Below are positions 6,723 to 14,938 of a DNA stretch of 21,739 nt, in pieces. Location: positions 1-21,739 of the forward strand of contig CAZWVA010000048.1 in assembly GCA_964636885.1 (NCBI GenBank), read 5' to 3'. The notes beneath the pieces are model-generated. The model searched no databases and was not told the DNA's origin. It saw nothing but the letters and a program-made list of their open reading frames with translations. Both the position numbers and the translations under genes were made by a program. Within the stretch, counting starts at the first letter, position 1; every line of letters begins with the position of its first letter. This DNA comes from CAZWVA01 sp964636885 (lineage in GTDB: Bacteria > Desulfobacterota_D > UBA1144 > Nemesobacterales > CSP1-2).

Positions 6723-9375
6723 AGAAGAAAATAGAGGTGTGATATACGTACTCCTTCCTACGCTTCTCCTTTCGGGGTTCGTTCTAAGGGTCCTTCTTTC
6801 CCCCTACTGGACGTTCGAGATCGATTTTAATACGTTCAGGGCTTGGGGACATAGCATCTCCAGTGTGGGGTTTTCCGAGTTCTATAAAAAGAACTGGTGC
6901 GATTACATGCCGGGATACCTCTACGTCCTCTGGTTGTTAGACCGTGTGCATTCGGCCTTCCCTGGGTTTCCGGATAGGATCCTCTTTAAGCTCCCCGCAA
7001 ATATAGCGGATCTCGGGATCTCCTTTCTTATCTTCCTAACCCTTAGAGGGATCACGGACTTAAAGAAGGCCGCTCTTTCATCGCTTGCCTATTTCTTTAA
7101 TCCGGCTTCGATCTCGAATTCGACCCTATGGGGACAGGTCGATTCCTTTCACGCCCTGCCCCTTCTCGTTTCTATTTTAGTCGGGATTCGGGGGCGCCTG
7201 GTTATATCGACCGTATCTGCGTGTATCGCCTTTATGATAAAACCCCAGAGCGTCGTGATCTTTCCGGTTATAGGCTTTTTTATGATAAGGGATCTCCTTC
7301 GGAGGAGAAGGGAAGAGGGGTTGATAACAAATACCATTATCCTCGGACTGGAGACCCTCTGTGCCCTTATTATAACGGTCGTTATAATCGCACTTCCCTT
7401 TGTGTTGGACGATCTCCCTAATGGTTCTGTAATCGGGGTATTTAAGGAGCCGTTTATCCTGATTAAGGAGAGGTTCGACACGGCATACAACCAGTACACC
7501 TACACCTCTCTTAATGCATTCAATCTCTGGGCTGTTATCGGTATGTGGAAGAGTGATGGGATAAGGTTCCTCGGCATTACGTATAAGAGATGGGGAACGG
7601 TTATGTTCGGATTCTTCTATGCCCTGGTATTCGTGTCTCTCTTCCTTCCAGAGGTGGTGAGGCGTAATGACGATTCCGGAGGGCGTATATACGGAAAACC
7701 CGAAACCGTCGCTCTTACCGTTCGTTCCATCTCTGCCGTTACGCTTGTTCTCCTTGCCCTTTTTCTTCTCGTAACGCGTGTTCACGAAAGGCACCTTCTG
7801 CCGACCATTGTGTTTTTCTCTCTAATAGCGTTTCGATCGAGGTTATACTGGCTTTCCTATGCCCTTTTATCCCTCTTATACGTGATAAACCTTATCTACG
7901 CGTATACCAGGTATTATCCGATAGGGTCGTTTTCCTCGTCCTCGATAGAGCCTCTTGTACCCTGGATCGTCTTTTTGTTTTTTATAGTTTTTATTCTGGT
8001 CCTTTTCGATTTTCTGAGAGACTCCATCGGGACTTACAGAGAGACTAGAGGCGAAAATGGGGTCTGGGCATCATCCGAATCGCCGGTTCTTAGGGTTCCA
8101 AGGGTTGGTATAGTGGTTTTTTTACTCGTCGTTCTTAGCGTCGGTCTCAGGCTTTATCGCCTGAACATCCCGGACAGTTACTATTTCGACGAGATCTACT
8201 TTGCGTTTACGGCAGAGGAGATGGCAAAGGGAAATAGAGCCGGATGGGAGATGGGGCATAGCGCCCCAAAGGGTTTTGCTTATGAATGGACCCATCCCCC
8301 ACTGGGTAAGGAATTGAGTGCCATTGGAATCTTAATCTTTGGTGACAATCCATTCGGATGGCGTTTCTTTCAGGCTCTTTTTGGCGGGCTCGGAACGCTT
8401 GTCATGTACCTCTTAGGGAAGGAGCTTTTTGAGAGCAAGAGAATAGGGCTTCTTTCTGCCTTTCTTTTTACCTTTGAATCCTTCTTCTTTGTTCTAAGCA
8501 GGATCGCCATGGTAGATATATTCCTTACGGTTTTTATCCTCCTTGCCTCCCTCTACCTCGTAAGGTATGCGAGGACTAGAAGGAGGGCTTTTCTCCTGGT
8601 TTCGGGCCTCTTTTGCGGTGCTGCTATGAGCGTAAAATGGAACGGTGTCTACGCTACGGATTTTCTGGGAGCCATTGCGTTTTTGCTTGCCTTATACCAT
8701 GGGTTTCGTTCTCCGGGTCAGAAAAAGGGCTCCCTTCTTCTCCTTGGCTTAAAGACGATTCCACTTATGTTTCTGGCCTTTGTTCTCATTCCTCTTACCG
8801 TGTACGTTATGTCATATATCCCGTTTTTCCTCCATGGAAATTCCATATCCGATTTTATCCACCTTCAGGAAGGTATGTACGGCTATCATAAGGGGCTTAA
8901 CGCAACGCATCCCTACTCCTCTCCCTGGTGGAAATGGCCTCTTCTCCTTAGACCCGTTTACCTCTATCTCAAGGACTACGGCACACTGGAGGCACGTATC
9001 TATGCGATTGGGAATCCGTTTATCTGGTGGACGGGGTGTGCGTTCTTTATATTAGGCCTCGTTGAGGTCATACGTAAGGAGTTACCCGCCCTTACATTCG
9101 CGATGCTGAGTGTACTTGCCTACTGGCTTCCGTGGGTGGTTTCTCCGAGGAAGCTCTCTTTTCTATACCATTTTCTCCCTTCGCTCCCCTTTATCCTTCT
9201 CATAATAGCATACTTCCTCGATTCATTCTGGGAAAGCAGGTATGGAAGGGTCCTTGTCGTCGTTTACCTTGTAATAGCCTCTGGTATGTTCGTATACTTC
9301 TACCCTATACTTGCGGCGGTTCCTATGGCGGGTGATTCGTTTAGTCGTTTTCTCTGGCTAAGGGGGTGGAGATAG
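6706..9375 (+). CDS. Two-domain GT-C glycosyltransferase: Gpi18-like domain fused to protein O-mannosyltransferase (PMT) domain
   Basis: This is an 889-residue multi-pass membrane protein with two complete GT-C modules. Residues 1-437 resemble Gpi18-like mannosyltransferases: FEIDFNTFRAWG (Asp40), DYMPGYLY (66-73), KLPANIADLGISF, WGQVDSF (142-148), MIKPQSVV and VHERHLLP (His360). A charged linker (about 438-465) follows. Residues about 465-889 match the PMT family (GT39): the catalytic Asp-Glu in YYFDEIY (D495/E496), EWTHPPLGKE (528-536), RIAMVDIF (Asp604), SVKWNG (643-647), and the PMT_4TMC C-terminal part with LQEGMYGYHKGL and HPYSSPWWKWPL. The PMT family uses polyprenyl-phosphate mannose to mannosylate Ser/Thr of exported proteins. 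It is translationally coupled to the preceding GT2 gene by a 17-base overlap. No frameshift is needed for the join. Confidence 0.87.
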   Translation: MSSRAREENRGVIYVLLPTLLLSGFVLRVLLSPYWTFEIDFNTFRAWGHSISSVGFSEFYKKNWCDYMPGYLYVLWLLDRVHSAFPGFPDRILFKLPANIADLGISFLIFLTLRGITDLKKAALSSLAYFFNPASISNSTLWGQVDSFHALPLLVSILVGIRGRLVISTVSACIAFMIKPQSVVIFPVIGFFMIRDLLRRRREEGLITNTIILGLETLCALIITVVIIALPFVLDDLPNGSVIGVFKEPFILIKERFDTAYNQYTYTSLNAFNLWAVIGMWKSDGIRFLGITYKRWGTVMFGFFYALVFVSLFLPEVVRRNDDSGGRIYGKPETVALTVRSISAVTLVLLALFLLVTRVHERHLLPTIVFFSLIAFRSRLYWLSYALLSLLYVINLIYAYTRYYPIGSFSSSSIEPLVPWIVFLFFIVFILVLFDFLRDSIGTYRETRGENGVWASSESPVLRVPRVGIVVFLLVVLSVGLRLYRLNIPDSYYFDEIYFAFTAEEMAKGNRAGWEMGHSAPKGFAYEWTHPPLGKELSAIGILIFGDNPFGWRFFQALFGGLGTLVMYLLGKELFESKRIGLLSAFLFTFESFFFVLSRIAMVDIFLTVFILLASLYLVRYARTRRRAFLLVSGLFCGAAMSVKWNGVYATDFLGAIAFLLALYHGFRSPGQKKGSLLLLGLKTIPLMFLAFVLIPLTVYVMSYIPFFLHGNSISDFIHLQEGMYGYHKGLNATHPYSSPWWKWPLLLRPVYLYLKDYGTLEARIYAIGNPFIWWTGCAFFILGLVEVIRKELPALTFAMLSVLAYWLPWVVSPRKLSFLYHFLPSLPFILLIIAYFLDSFWESRYGRVLVVVYLVIASGMFVYFYPILAAVPMAGDSFSRFLWLRGWR

Positions 9376-9438
9376 TCGTCCGTTGGTTATTGCGCCTTTA
9401 TTTTATAAAACACTACGGTATTAGACCACTCATAGATC

Positions 9439-10065
9439 ATGGTAAGCGTGTTTAGAAAATCGGATCTCATAAGCAGTATAGTACTCGGGGAGATAGTTGC
9501 TGTATTCATCGTTTTAATAACGAAGAACCTTGAGCGCGATATCCCGATACTCGATATCCTTATAAGGCATAAGGGGTTTATCTTCCTCCTCATCCCCACT
9601 CTAGCGACTGTCGGGATCTATGGAACGTTTCACCTGGGCAGGGAGCGTCCCGTTCTATTTCAGTTCGGAAAGTTTATAACAATAGGGCTATCAAACACCT
9701 CTATAGATTTTGGGATACTGAATTTTTTAATATTCATTACGGACATAGAGAGGGGGCATTTCTATTCCCTTTTTAAAGCCGTCTCCTTCATAGTCGCCGT
9801 TACAAATAGCTATCTCTGGAATAGATTCTGGACGTTTGAGAACCCTGGAACCAAGGGGACGGCAAAGCAGTTCTTTCAGTTTGTAACTGTGAGCGGGGTC
9901 GGGTTTGGGATCAACGTGGCTATCGCTTCTTTTGTCGTAAACGTCCTCGGACCCATGGGTGGGATCTCCCCCAGGCTCTGGGCGAATATCGGGGCTCTTG
10001 CGGCCATAGTGATTTCGGTCTTCTGGAATTTTGGTGGGTATAAGTTCATAGTCTTTAAGAAATGA
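9439..10065 (+). CDS. GtrA-family membrane protein with N-terminal extension
   Basis: 208 residues. Residues about 74-205 match the GtrA family: FGKFITIGLSNTSIDFGILN, NSYLWNRFWTFE, a FFQFVTVSGVGFGINV-like third helix and the final FWNFGGYKFIVFKK, with four predicted membrane helices. GtrA proteins are linked to moving polyprenyl-phosphate sugars across the membrane and often lie beside, or are fused to, Dpm1-like synthases. Here an extra N-terminal part of about 70 residues supplies two more hydrophobic segments (about 10-27 and 46-64), so the protein is longer than the usual 120-150 residues. The ATG at 9439 has no Shine-Dalgarno sequence; AT-rich boxes (TATAAA 9404-9409, TATTAG 9419-9424) lie upstream. 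It is convergent with the operon that ends at 10083. Confidence 0.8.
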   Translation: MVSVFRKSDLISSIVLGEIVAVFIVLITKNLERDIPILDILIRHKGFIFLLIPTLATVGIYGTFHLGRERPVLFQFGKFITIGLSNTSIDFGILNFLIFITDIERGHFYSLFKAVSFIVAVTNSYLWNRFWTFENPGTKGTAKQFFQFVTVSGVGFGINVAIASFVVNVLGPMGGISPRLWANIGALAAIVISVFWNFGGYKFIVFKK

Positions 10066-10082
10066 ATGGGATTATCCCCTAA

Positions 10083-10616
10083 CTAGTATCTCACCCATCC
10101 AAACTCGTTGATCCATAGAACCCCCCAGAGATTCACGAGGACCCCGATTGAGATGAGTATCCTGTGGTGCCACCTTACCCTTTCTCCCATGCCCTTCACG
10201 GCGAGTAAGAATAAGAAGGGATAGAAATCCACGGCGAATCTATAGCCAAACTGAGCAAAACCCCAGGTGCCGTGTGTGAATTCCACAAGCGATATGAGCG
10301 CGATCGATGTCCAGCATCCGATAGCAAGCCTGTTTCTTATACCCGCAAATAGCGCGTATATGAAGGCGGGGGTGGTAATCCAGATCGCCATCCCTGACCA
10401 GGACGGTATGATGTACGGAAATTCGGGGATGAACTTAGGTAGCCCCAGGAATATCACCCTCAAGTGGCGGGGGATGTATGTTATGTCGAATATCCCCTTC
10501 TTAAACCAGGGCTCTTCCATTATACCGGGGATGAGGTAGTAAGACCTATCTAATGGGGTTCCGAACCTGAGGAGGTTATAGATGGAGTTTAGGCCTATGA
10601 ATATGGAGACACCCAA
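10083..10616 (-). CDS. GT-C family membrane protein, C-terminal part (frameshifted gene)
   Basis: This is the 3' part of a gene whose 5' part is the next entry, in another frame. It encodes about 177 residues with several hydrophobic segments, among them GVSIFIGLNSIYNLLRFGTP and the aromatic loop WGFAQFGYRFAVDFYPFLF. The ORF has only a weak TTG as start and no ribosome site, so it is unlikely to be a gene of its own. Reading back from the TTG, the frame continues as GAILYLGLG up to a run of four G (minus strand; 10634-10637). There it joins the upstream part perfectly if one base is added. The combined product of about 400 residues resembles polyprenyl-phosphate-sugar-dependent GT-C transferases. 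Confidence 0.7.
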   Translation of the reverse strand: MGVSIFIGLNSIYNLLRFGTPLDRSYYLIPGIMEEPWFKKGIFDITYIPRHLRVIFLGLPKFIPEFPYIIPSWSGMAIWITTPAFIYALFAGIRNRLAIGCWTSIALISLVEFTHGTWGFAQFGYRFAVDFYPFLFLLAVKGMGERVRWHHRILISIGVLVNLWGVLWINEFGWVRY

Positions 10617-11293
10617 TCCCAGGTAGAGAATGGCCCCGGATTGATTCTACTCAGTATGGTTCCCGCCTCGGTTTTCTTTAACCATCTATCTGAAGACATG
10701 GCTATAAAGAAGGGAAGTGAGAGGATGGTTGGCAAACGGGACCAGTAAGAGGCCCCAAGTAAGACACCGACTAGAAAAGGGTGCTTGTCCTTAAAAGTCG
10801 CATAGATAGCGAGGAAGAGGAAGGCAACCGACGTAACCTGAGAGAAGGTCCAGACCCCACCCGCTGTTGCGACCCACCAGTGTATCGTACCGAAACCGAA
10901 CATAACCGTGGCCCAGAACCTCATGCCGAGGTTTCTGGTCATCTCTCCAACGACTAAAAAGGCAAGCGAGACGTTTAGGCTCCCAAGTAGAACCGAGGCT
11001 GTGGTCTGATTGATAGATAGCCCGAAAATGGCCACAAATGGCAGGAGAAGAACGGCTGGCATCGGTGGTGGGACTATGTAGTATTTTCCATCTACAGGGA
11101 CTAACTCAAGCCAGGTTATGTTCTCCTTGAGGTATAGCCTTCCGTGTAGAAGGGCATCGGCAAGACGGACGAAGCTGTTATAAGGGGTTGGGTGCCCTTC
11201 GGTTGTAGCGTAATAGATGAGAAATGAGACCAGGAAGAGGGTAGGGACGGTTAGGGTGGAAGGACGGTTTCTTACGTATGATAAGAGCCTCAT
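10595..11293 (-). CDS. GT-C family glycosyltransferase, N-terminal part (frameshifted gene)
   Basis: Third gene of the minus-strand operon. The ATG at 11293 overlaps the Dpm1-like stop as ATGA, which favours this start over the in-frame TTG at 11299. About 232 residues carry multiple membrane segments and a family-like first loop (PYNSFVRLADALLHGRLYL, then VDGKYYIVPPPMPAVLLLPFVAIFG) seen in GT39-like bacterial transferases. A helix region with FGTIHWWVATAGGVWTFSQV follows. The frame runs out in PGPFSTWDWVSPYS, a hydrophilic tail unlike the expected membrane helix. One extra G in the run at 10634-10637 would restore PGAILYLGLGV and continue into the downstream ORF. The gene may therefore be intact with a sequencing or assembly error, truly broken, or read by -1 slippage on the G run. 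Confidence 0.72.
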   Translation of the reverse strand: MRLLSYVRNRPSTLTVPTLFLVSFLIYYATTEGHPTPYNSFVRLADALLHGRLYLKENITWLELVPVDGKYYIVPPPMPAVLLLPFVAIFGLSINQTTASVLLGSLNVSLAFLVVGEMTRNLGMRFWATVMFGFGTIHWWVATAGGVWTFSQVTSVAFLFLAIYATFKDKHPFLVGVLLGASYWSRLPTILSLPFFIAMSSDRWLKKTEAGTILSRINPGPFSTWDWVSPYS

Positions 11294-12006
11294 AAGCAAC
11301 TCTGCTTAAAGAACCTGATGAGATTGCATAGATAGAGCCTTACGATATTCAGTGAATCCTCTAGTATCACATCTAGGTCGAGCTTGCTCTTTCCGTATCT
11401 CCTGTCTCTAAACGAGATTGGGATCTCAGACACGTTTCTGTATCTACCCTTCACCAGGATCTCAAGCCCTATTTTAAATCCCTTGGGGTGGATTCTTACG
11501 CCCTCTATCACCTCTTTCTTGAAAAAGAAGAATCCGGACATGGGGTCTCTGATATCGGTGAGTCCAATTACGGCGAGCGTCGCTATTATGGATGATACCC
11601 TTCTCCTTAAAGACCAGTTTTCCGTACTTCCACCCTCTACGTATCTACTCCCGATCACGAAATCCGATTCCCCGGCCATAATCGGTTTTACAAGCTCGGC
11701 TATCTTCTCGGGTGGATGGCTTAGGTCCGCATCCATAACGCCTATTATCCTTCCCTTAGCCGTTTGAAATCCATCGAGTACTGCCGAAGAAAGCCCCCTT
11801 TTGTTTATCCTATGAAGTACCTCCAGGTTACCGTATGTGCTTTTTAGTCGTTGGGCGATCTCCCAGGTGCCGTCTGGCGAGTCATCGTCGACTACTATCA
11901 CCTCTCCGTCTAGACCATGCTTGCGGAATTCTCTAAATACCTTGTCTAGTAGGATGGGTATATTCTCGGCTTCGTTATAGGTTGGAATTACTACCGTTAG
12001 GTCCAT
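11290..12006 (-). CDS. Dpm1-like polyprenol-phosphate mannose synthase (GT2)
   Basis: 238 residues, predicted to transfer mannose from GDP-mannose to polyprenyl phosphate on the inner face of the membrane. The features are classical: TVVIPTYNEAENI, IVVDDDSPDGTWEIA (38-52), NKRGLSSAVLDGF, the metal-binding MDADLSHPPE (91-100), VIGSRYVEGGSTENW, and DIRDPMSGFFFFKKEV with the final FRDRRYGKSKLD. It lacks the C-terminal GtrA-type membrane domain found in many bacterial Dpm1 fusions; a separate GtrA gene lies at 9439-10065. AAGGA and GAAGG lie just before the start. The gene begins 3 bases after the methyltransferase stop and overlaps the following GT-C gene by ATGA, so the three are one operon. 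It is the likely donor-maker for the PMT and PIG-V-like transferases nearby. Confidence 0.9.
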   Translation of the reverse strand: MDLTVVIPTYNEAENIPILLDKVFREFRKHGLDGEVIVVDDDSPDGTWEIAQRLKSTYGNLEVLHRINKRGLSSAVLDGFQTAKGRIIGVMDADLSHPPEKIAELVKPIMAGESDFVIGSRYVEGGSTENWSLRRRVSSIIATLAVIGLTDIRDPMSGFFFFKKEVIEGVRIHPKGFKIGLEILVKGRYRNVSEIPISFRDRRYGKSKLDLDVILEDSLNIVRLYLCNLIRFFKQSCL

Positions 12007-12009
12007 CCT

Positions 12010-12951
12010 TCAGTCCTTCTTTGCAACTGCCATCATGTTATCCCCCAGATCGAAGGGGATATGGTGCTCACCTAGGAGTTTTTGAATGAGCCTCATTGCC
12101 TGCTCGGCGACACGAGAGATATGGGCTAACTTCTTGATAAAGTATTTGGAGCTTATGATGTGTGTATAGTTCTTTATTTCGACGAGTCGAAACCCAGTCT
12201 GTTCAAGGAGTCGTCCTATAGTCTTCGGTGTGAGGTAAAAGACGTGCATGTCCATGAGCCAGGGCCATCTTGGGCCCATTAAACGTGCAACGAGGCTCCC
12301 TATGTTAATAGTAGAGAGGAATAGGTATCCGTTCTTTTTAAGCAGGCGGTGTATTTCGAGGAGCTCCGCCCTAGGGTCCGAGAGGTGTTCCACAACGTCC
12401 CACATTGTTATTACGTCGTAGTTTCTATCAAACGGGAGACTCGATAACCTTTCGCCATAGATCCGGAGGTCGAGTAGGCGTGCCTTTTCAGCCGCCCAAG
12501 TTGATAGCTCCAATCCCTCCACATCGTATCCGGCTTCGCGCGCGACATCCAGAAAGTAGCCACAGTAACACCCTACGTCCAAAAGCCTACCTCTTGGAAC
12601 GTACCTTTGAACCTCCCTTACCACCTTACGGAAGGTAAGGTATCTGCTCTCCTTTTCCTCACAGTATAGGGGATCGACGACCTCTCGGTATTTGTTCTCC
12701 AGCTCCTTCTGATTCGGTATGTCCCTTAGAGCCACGAGGCCGCAGTCCGAACACTCGACGATCTCTCCATACTGGTTGTGTCCGAAGCTGGTGCACGAAT
12801 ATATAGAGGCGTTTTTCTCTATCGAACGTTGGCGTGGGGGATACTTGGTGCGGAGATCCAAGGAGCCGCATAGGTAACAGGTTTGGGGGATTTCCATTAG
12901 CCTGGTTTTAACATCCGTTTCGGTTAAGGAGCGGGCGATTGAGGCCTTCAT
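12010..12951 (-). CDS. SAM-dependent methyltransferase with N-terminal zinc-ribbon-like motif
   Basis: 313 residues. Two CxxC pairs (Cys25/Cys28 in CYLCGS and Cys67/Cys70 in CSDCGL) form a likely zinc-binding knuckle. A class I methyltransferase domain follows: RLLDVGCYCGYFLD (122-135) binds S-adenosylmethionine, then GLELSTWAAEKAR, MWDVVEHLSDP, and the LLKKNGYLFLSTIN strand. This arrangement is common in methyltransferases of polysaccharide and glycan clusters, where they O-methylate sugars, but the acceptor here is unknown. It is the first gene of the minus-strand operon. Alternative in-frame ATG: residue 19. A promoter with a perfect TTGACA lies upstream, and AAGGAAAGGAAG is a possible but distant ribosome site. 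Confidence 0.82.
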   Translation of the reverse strand: MKASIARSLTETDVKTRLMEIPQTCYLCGSLDLRTKYPPRQRSIEKNASIYSCTSFGHNQYGEIVECSDCGLVALRDIPNQKELENKYREVVDPLYCEEKESRYLTFRKVVREVQRYVPRGRLLDVGCYCGYFLDVAREAGYDVEGLELSTWAAEKARLLDLRIYGERLSSLPFDRNYDVITMWDVVEHLSDPRAELLEIHRLLKKNGYLFLSTINIGSLVARLMGPRWPWLMDMHVFYLTPKTIGRLLEQTGFRLVEIKNYTHIISSKYFIKKLAHISRVAEQAMRLIQKLLGEHHIPFDLGDNMMAVAKKD

Positions 12952-12987
12952 CTATGGGCAGGCTTCCTTTCCTTTGATACGAATCTA

Positions 12988-13016
12988 TTTAAACCGTTTT
13001 TACTGCGACTTGTCAA
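12988..13016 (-). promoter_or_regulatory. Sigma70-type promoter for the methyltransferase-dpm1 operon
   Basis: On the minus strand TTGACA (13016-13011) is followed after 17 bases by TTTAAA (12993-12988), a 4/6 match to TATAAT. The leader would be about 30-35 bases and contains a purine-rich AAGGAAAGGAAG stretch before the ATG at 12951. It lies in the 151-base divergent gap shared with the 605-residue membrane protein. Confidence 0.5.
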
Positions 13017-13086
13017 GGAAGGACCCTGTGTGTTTGAGCGTGAAATCGGTTTTGCAAGAGTCCTCCTTGGGGAAGATCTGAATTTG

Positions 13087-13092
13087 TATTAT
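13087..13092 (+). promoter_or_regulatory. Possible -10 element for the 605-residue membrane protein
   Basis: TATTAT ends 10 bases before the ATG at 13103. I see no convincing -35 and no Shine-Dalgarno sequence. If used, the message would start within about 3-5 bases of the ATG. Confidence 0.3.
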
Positions 13093-13102
13093 CTTATTAG
13101 CC

Positions 13103-14920
13103 ATGAATTCCTACCCTAGGTTTCTTCTGGTTTTTCTTGCCTATATGGCCGTTTCCATCCTTTTTACATTCCCTTTGGTACTGCACATTGCAGACTCGTT
13201 ACCCGGCTTACTGGAGATGGATAGTTTTGTCTATATGTGGAATATAGACACCTTCTGGAATCGGGTTCTTACATTCCATAATCCTTTTATCACAAACCGT
13301 GTATTCTACCCGATTGGCGTGAATCTCGTTTTCCATACATACGGGGTACTGCCCTCCATACTAGGGGTCTTTTTCCTGAATAACCTGGTCTTATACATGA
13401 ACCTCCTTATTGTTACGGGACTAACCCTATCGGCCCTTGCGTGCTTTATTCTCGTTAGGTACTTGACGGATGATTCAACCATCGCTTTTGTCTCCGGTCT
13501 CATATATGGGTTTAGCCCCATAATGATCTCCTATGTCCTCTCCCAGCATTACTACTTTGTAGTGGCGGCTCCTTTTTTGCCCCTTGGTCTTTTAATGGTA
13601 TTTAGGTTCTTTGATAGCCTAAAGACGCGTTACTTGGTCTATACCTTGTTGCTTTTCTGGATGGTTTTTTTTACCGATTACTACACGACGATCCTTTTTA
13701 TACTGATTCTATCTATGGCTACTGTGGTACTTATCTTTCAGTCCTATTTAAGAAGAAGGGAACTCTTCTACCGGATCTTTGAAAAGGGGCGGTTAACAGG
13801 CTATGTAACCACGGTTCTCCTTACACTGGTTTTGCCCCTGGTTCTTATGTTTGTGTTTGTCTTTCCTCTAGGGGAATTAAAAACCAGGGCTTTTGGTTCT
13901 CAGGTCTACTATTCCGGTTTCTGCAATACGAATCTCGTGGGGTTTCTTATACCGAGCGGATTTAATCCGCTTCTAAAGGGGTTCTCCTCGTCGTTAAAGG
14001 CGTTATTCGGGTTGGGGAAAGGATATCAGGGTGGGGCGTTTTTCGATACGCCCTCCTATTTCCTGGGATGGGGGATCTTGGTGATCGCTGTTATCTCTTT
14101 TCTAACGAACTACAAGGACAGGTACGCATTCATTGCGGGTTTCTTTGGGGTAGTCGTATCCCTGCTTTCATTGGGGACCGTTATACGCTTTGGGGAAAGG
14201 GAGATCCTTACTCAAGAACTGACACCCTTTTACTGGCTATCCCATCTTCCCTTCTTGGGGATGATAGACTGCCCAATACGTTTTCCCATAGGCACCGAGT
14301 TATCAATCGCTATGCTCGTTGGGATCCTGATATACGGAGTAAAGACAAAGAGGGTGTTGTCGGGGTTTATTCTGGGCTTCGTGCTTATACTCTTTTGTTT
14401 TGAGTACGGCACATGGAATATGCCACTATGGCGTGTGTCCGTGCCGTCTGTATACGAGCAGATAGCGAAGAACCCGGATAACTACACCGTCCTTGAATTG
14501 CCCTCTGGGATCACAGAGAGTAAGGGTTCTTTTGGCTACGATGGCTCCATTTGGGCCCTTCACTCTAAACAGATGTACTGGCAGACGATACATAGGAGGC
14601 CGAGATTGGGTGGATACGTATCCCGCGTACCCAGCGGTATCTATGAGTTCTATAGAAGTGAACCAGTCATATCTGACCTCTTTAAAATGACCAGTTTTAA
14701 CGGGGTATGGTCAAATAGGAGTTATTCTAAGGAAGATACGCTTAGGTTCCTTGACCGCTTTAATATAGGCTATATCGTCCTCTCCCCAAACAAACGGCAG
14801 GGCGAATTTATGTCTGTTGTTGAGGGTCTCTTTGGCGACTATATAGTCAAAGAGGAGGGGAAAGAGGGCTACATCCTTTATAAGCTAAGAAGGAATCCAC
14901 ATTTAGAGTCTTCCCGCTAA
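13103..14920 (+). CDS. Multi-pass membrane protein, GT-C/YfhO-like
   Basis: 605 residues. The first 450 are strongly hydrophobic with about 10-12 predicted helices. The first outer loop contains DSFVYMWNIDTFWNRV and YPIGVNLVFHTYG, and a later segment IYGFSPIMISYVLSQHYYFV resembles the membrane core of GT-C or YfhO-like bacterial proteins. Residues about 455-605 form a soluble C-terminal part (YEQIAKNPDNYTVLELPSG, then FNIGYIVLSPNKRQGE). This pattern is common among poorly described bacterial membrane glycosyltransferases, but I see no decisive catalytic motif, so transferase activity is inferred from fold pattern and neighbours. It is divergent from the methyltransferase operon and convergent with the PIG-V-like gene, with 18 bases between the two stops. 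Confidence 0.7.
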   Translation: MNSYPRFLLVFLAYMAVSILFTFPLVLHIADSLPGLLEMDSFVYMWNIDTFWNRVLTFHNPFITNRVFYPIGVNLVFHTYGVLPSILGVFFLNNLVLYMNLLIVTGLTLSALACFILVRYLTDDSTIAFVSGLIYGFSPIMISYVLSQHYYFVVAAPFLPLGLLMVFRFFDSLKTRYLVYTLLLFWMVFFTDYYTTILFILILSMATVVLIFQSYLRRRELFYRIFEKGRLTGYVTTVLLTLVLPLVLMFVFVFPLGELKTRAFGSQVYYSGFCNTNLVGFLIPSGFNPLLKGFSSSLKALFGLGKGYQGGAFFDTPSYFLGWGILVIAVISFLTNYKDRYAFIAGFFGVVVSLLSLGTVIRFGEREILTQELTPFYWLSHLPFLGMIDCPIRFPIGTELSIAMLVGILIYGVKTKRVLSGFILGFVLILFCFEYGTWNMPLWRVSVPSVYEQIAKNPDNYTVLELPSGITESKGSFGYDGSIWALHSKQMYWQTIHRRPRLGGYVSRVPSGIYEFYRSEPVISDLFKMTSFNGVWSNRSYSKEDTLRFLDRFNIGYIVLSPNKRQGEFMSVVEGLFGDYIVKEEGKEGYILYKLRRNPHLESSR

Positions 14921-14938
14921 AATGCCCAGCCTTATAAC

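Noticed and set aside
7177..7794. 205-residue minus-strand ORF inside the 889-residue transferase gene
   Set aside because: Low-complexity charged composition opposite a strongly supported GT-C gene; a shadow of AGG- and ATA-rich codon use.
10068..10078. GGGAT-T-ATCCC palindrome between the convergent GtrA and GT-C genes
   Set aside because: A 1-base loop cannot form a hairpin of this length and no T-tract follows on either strand.
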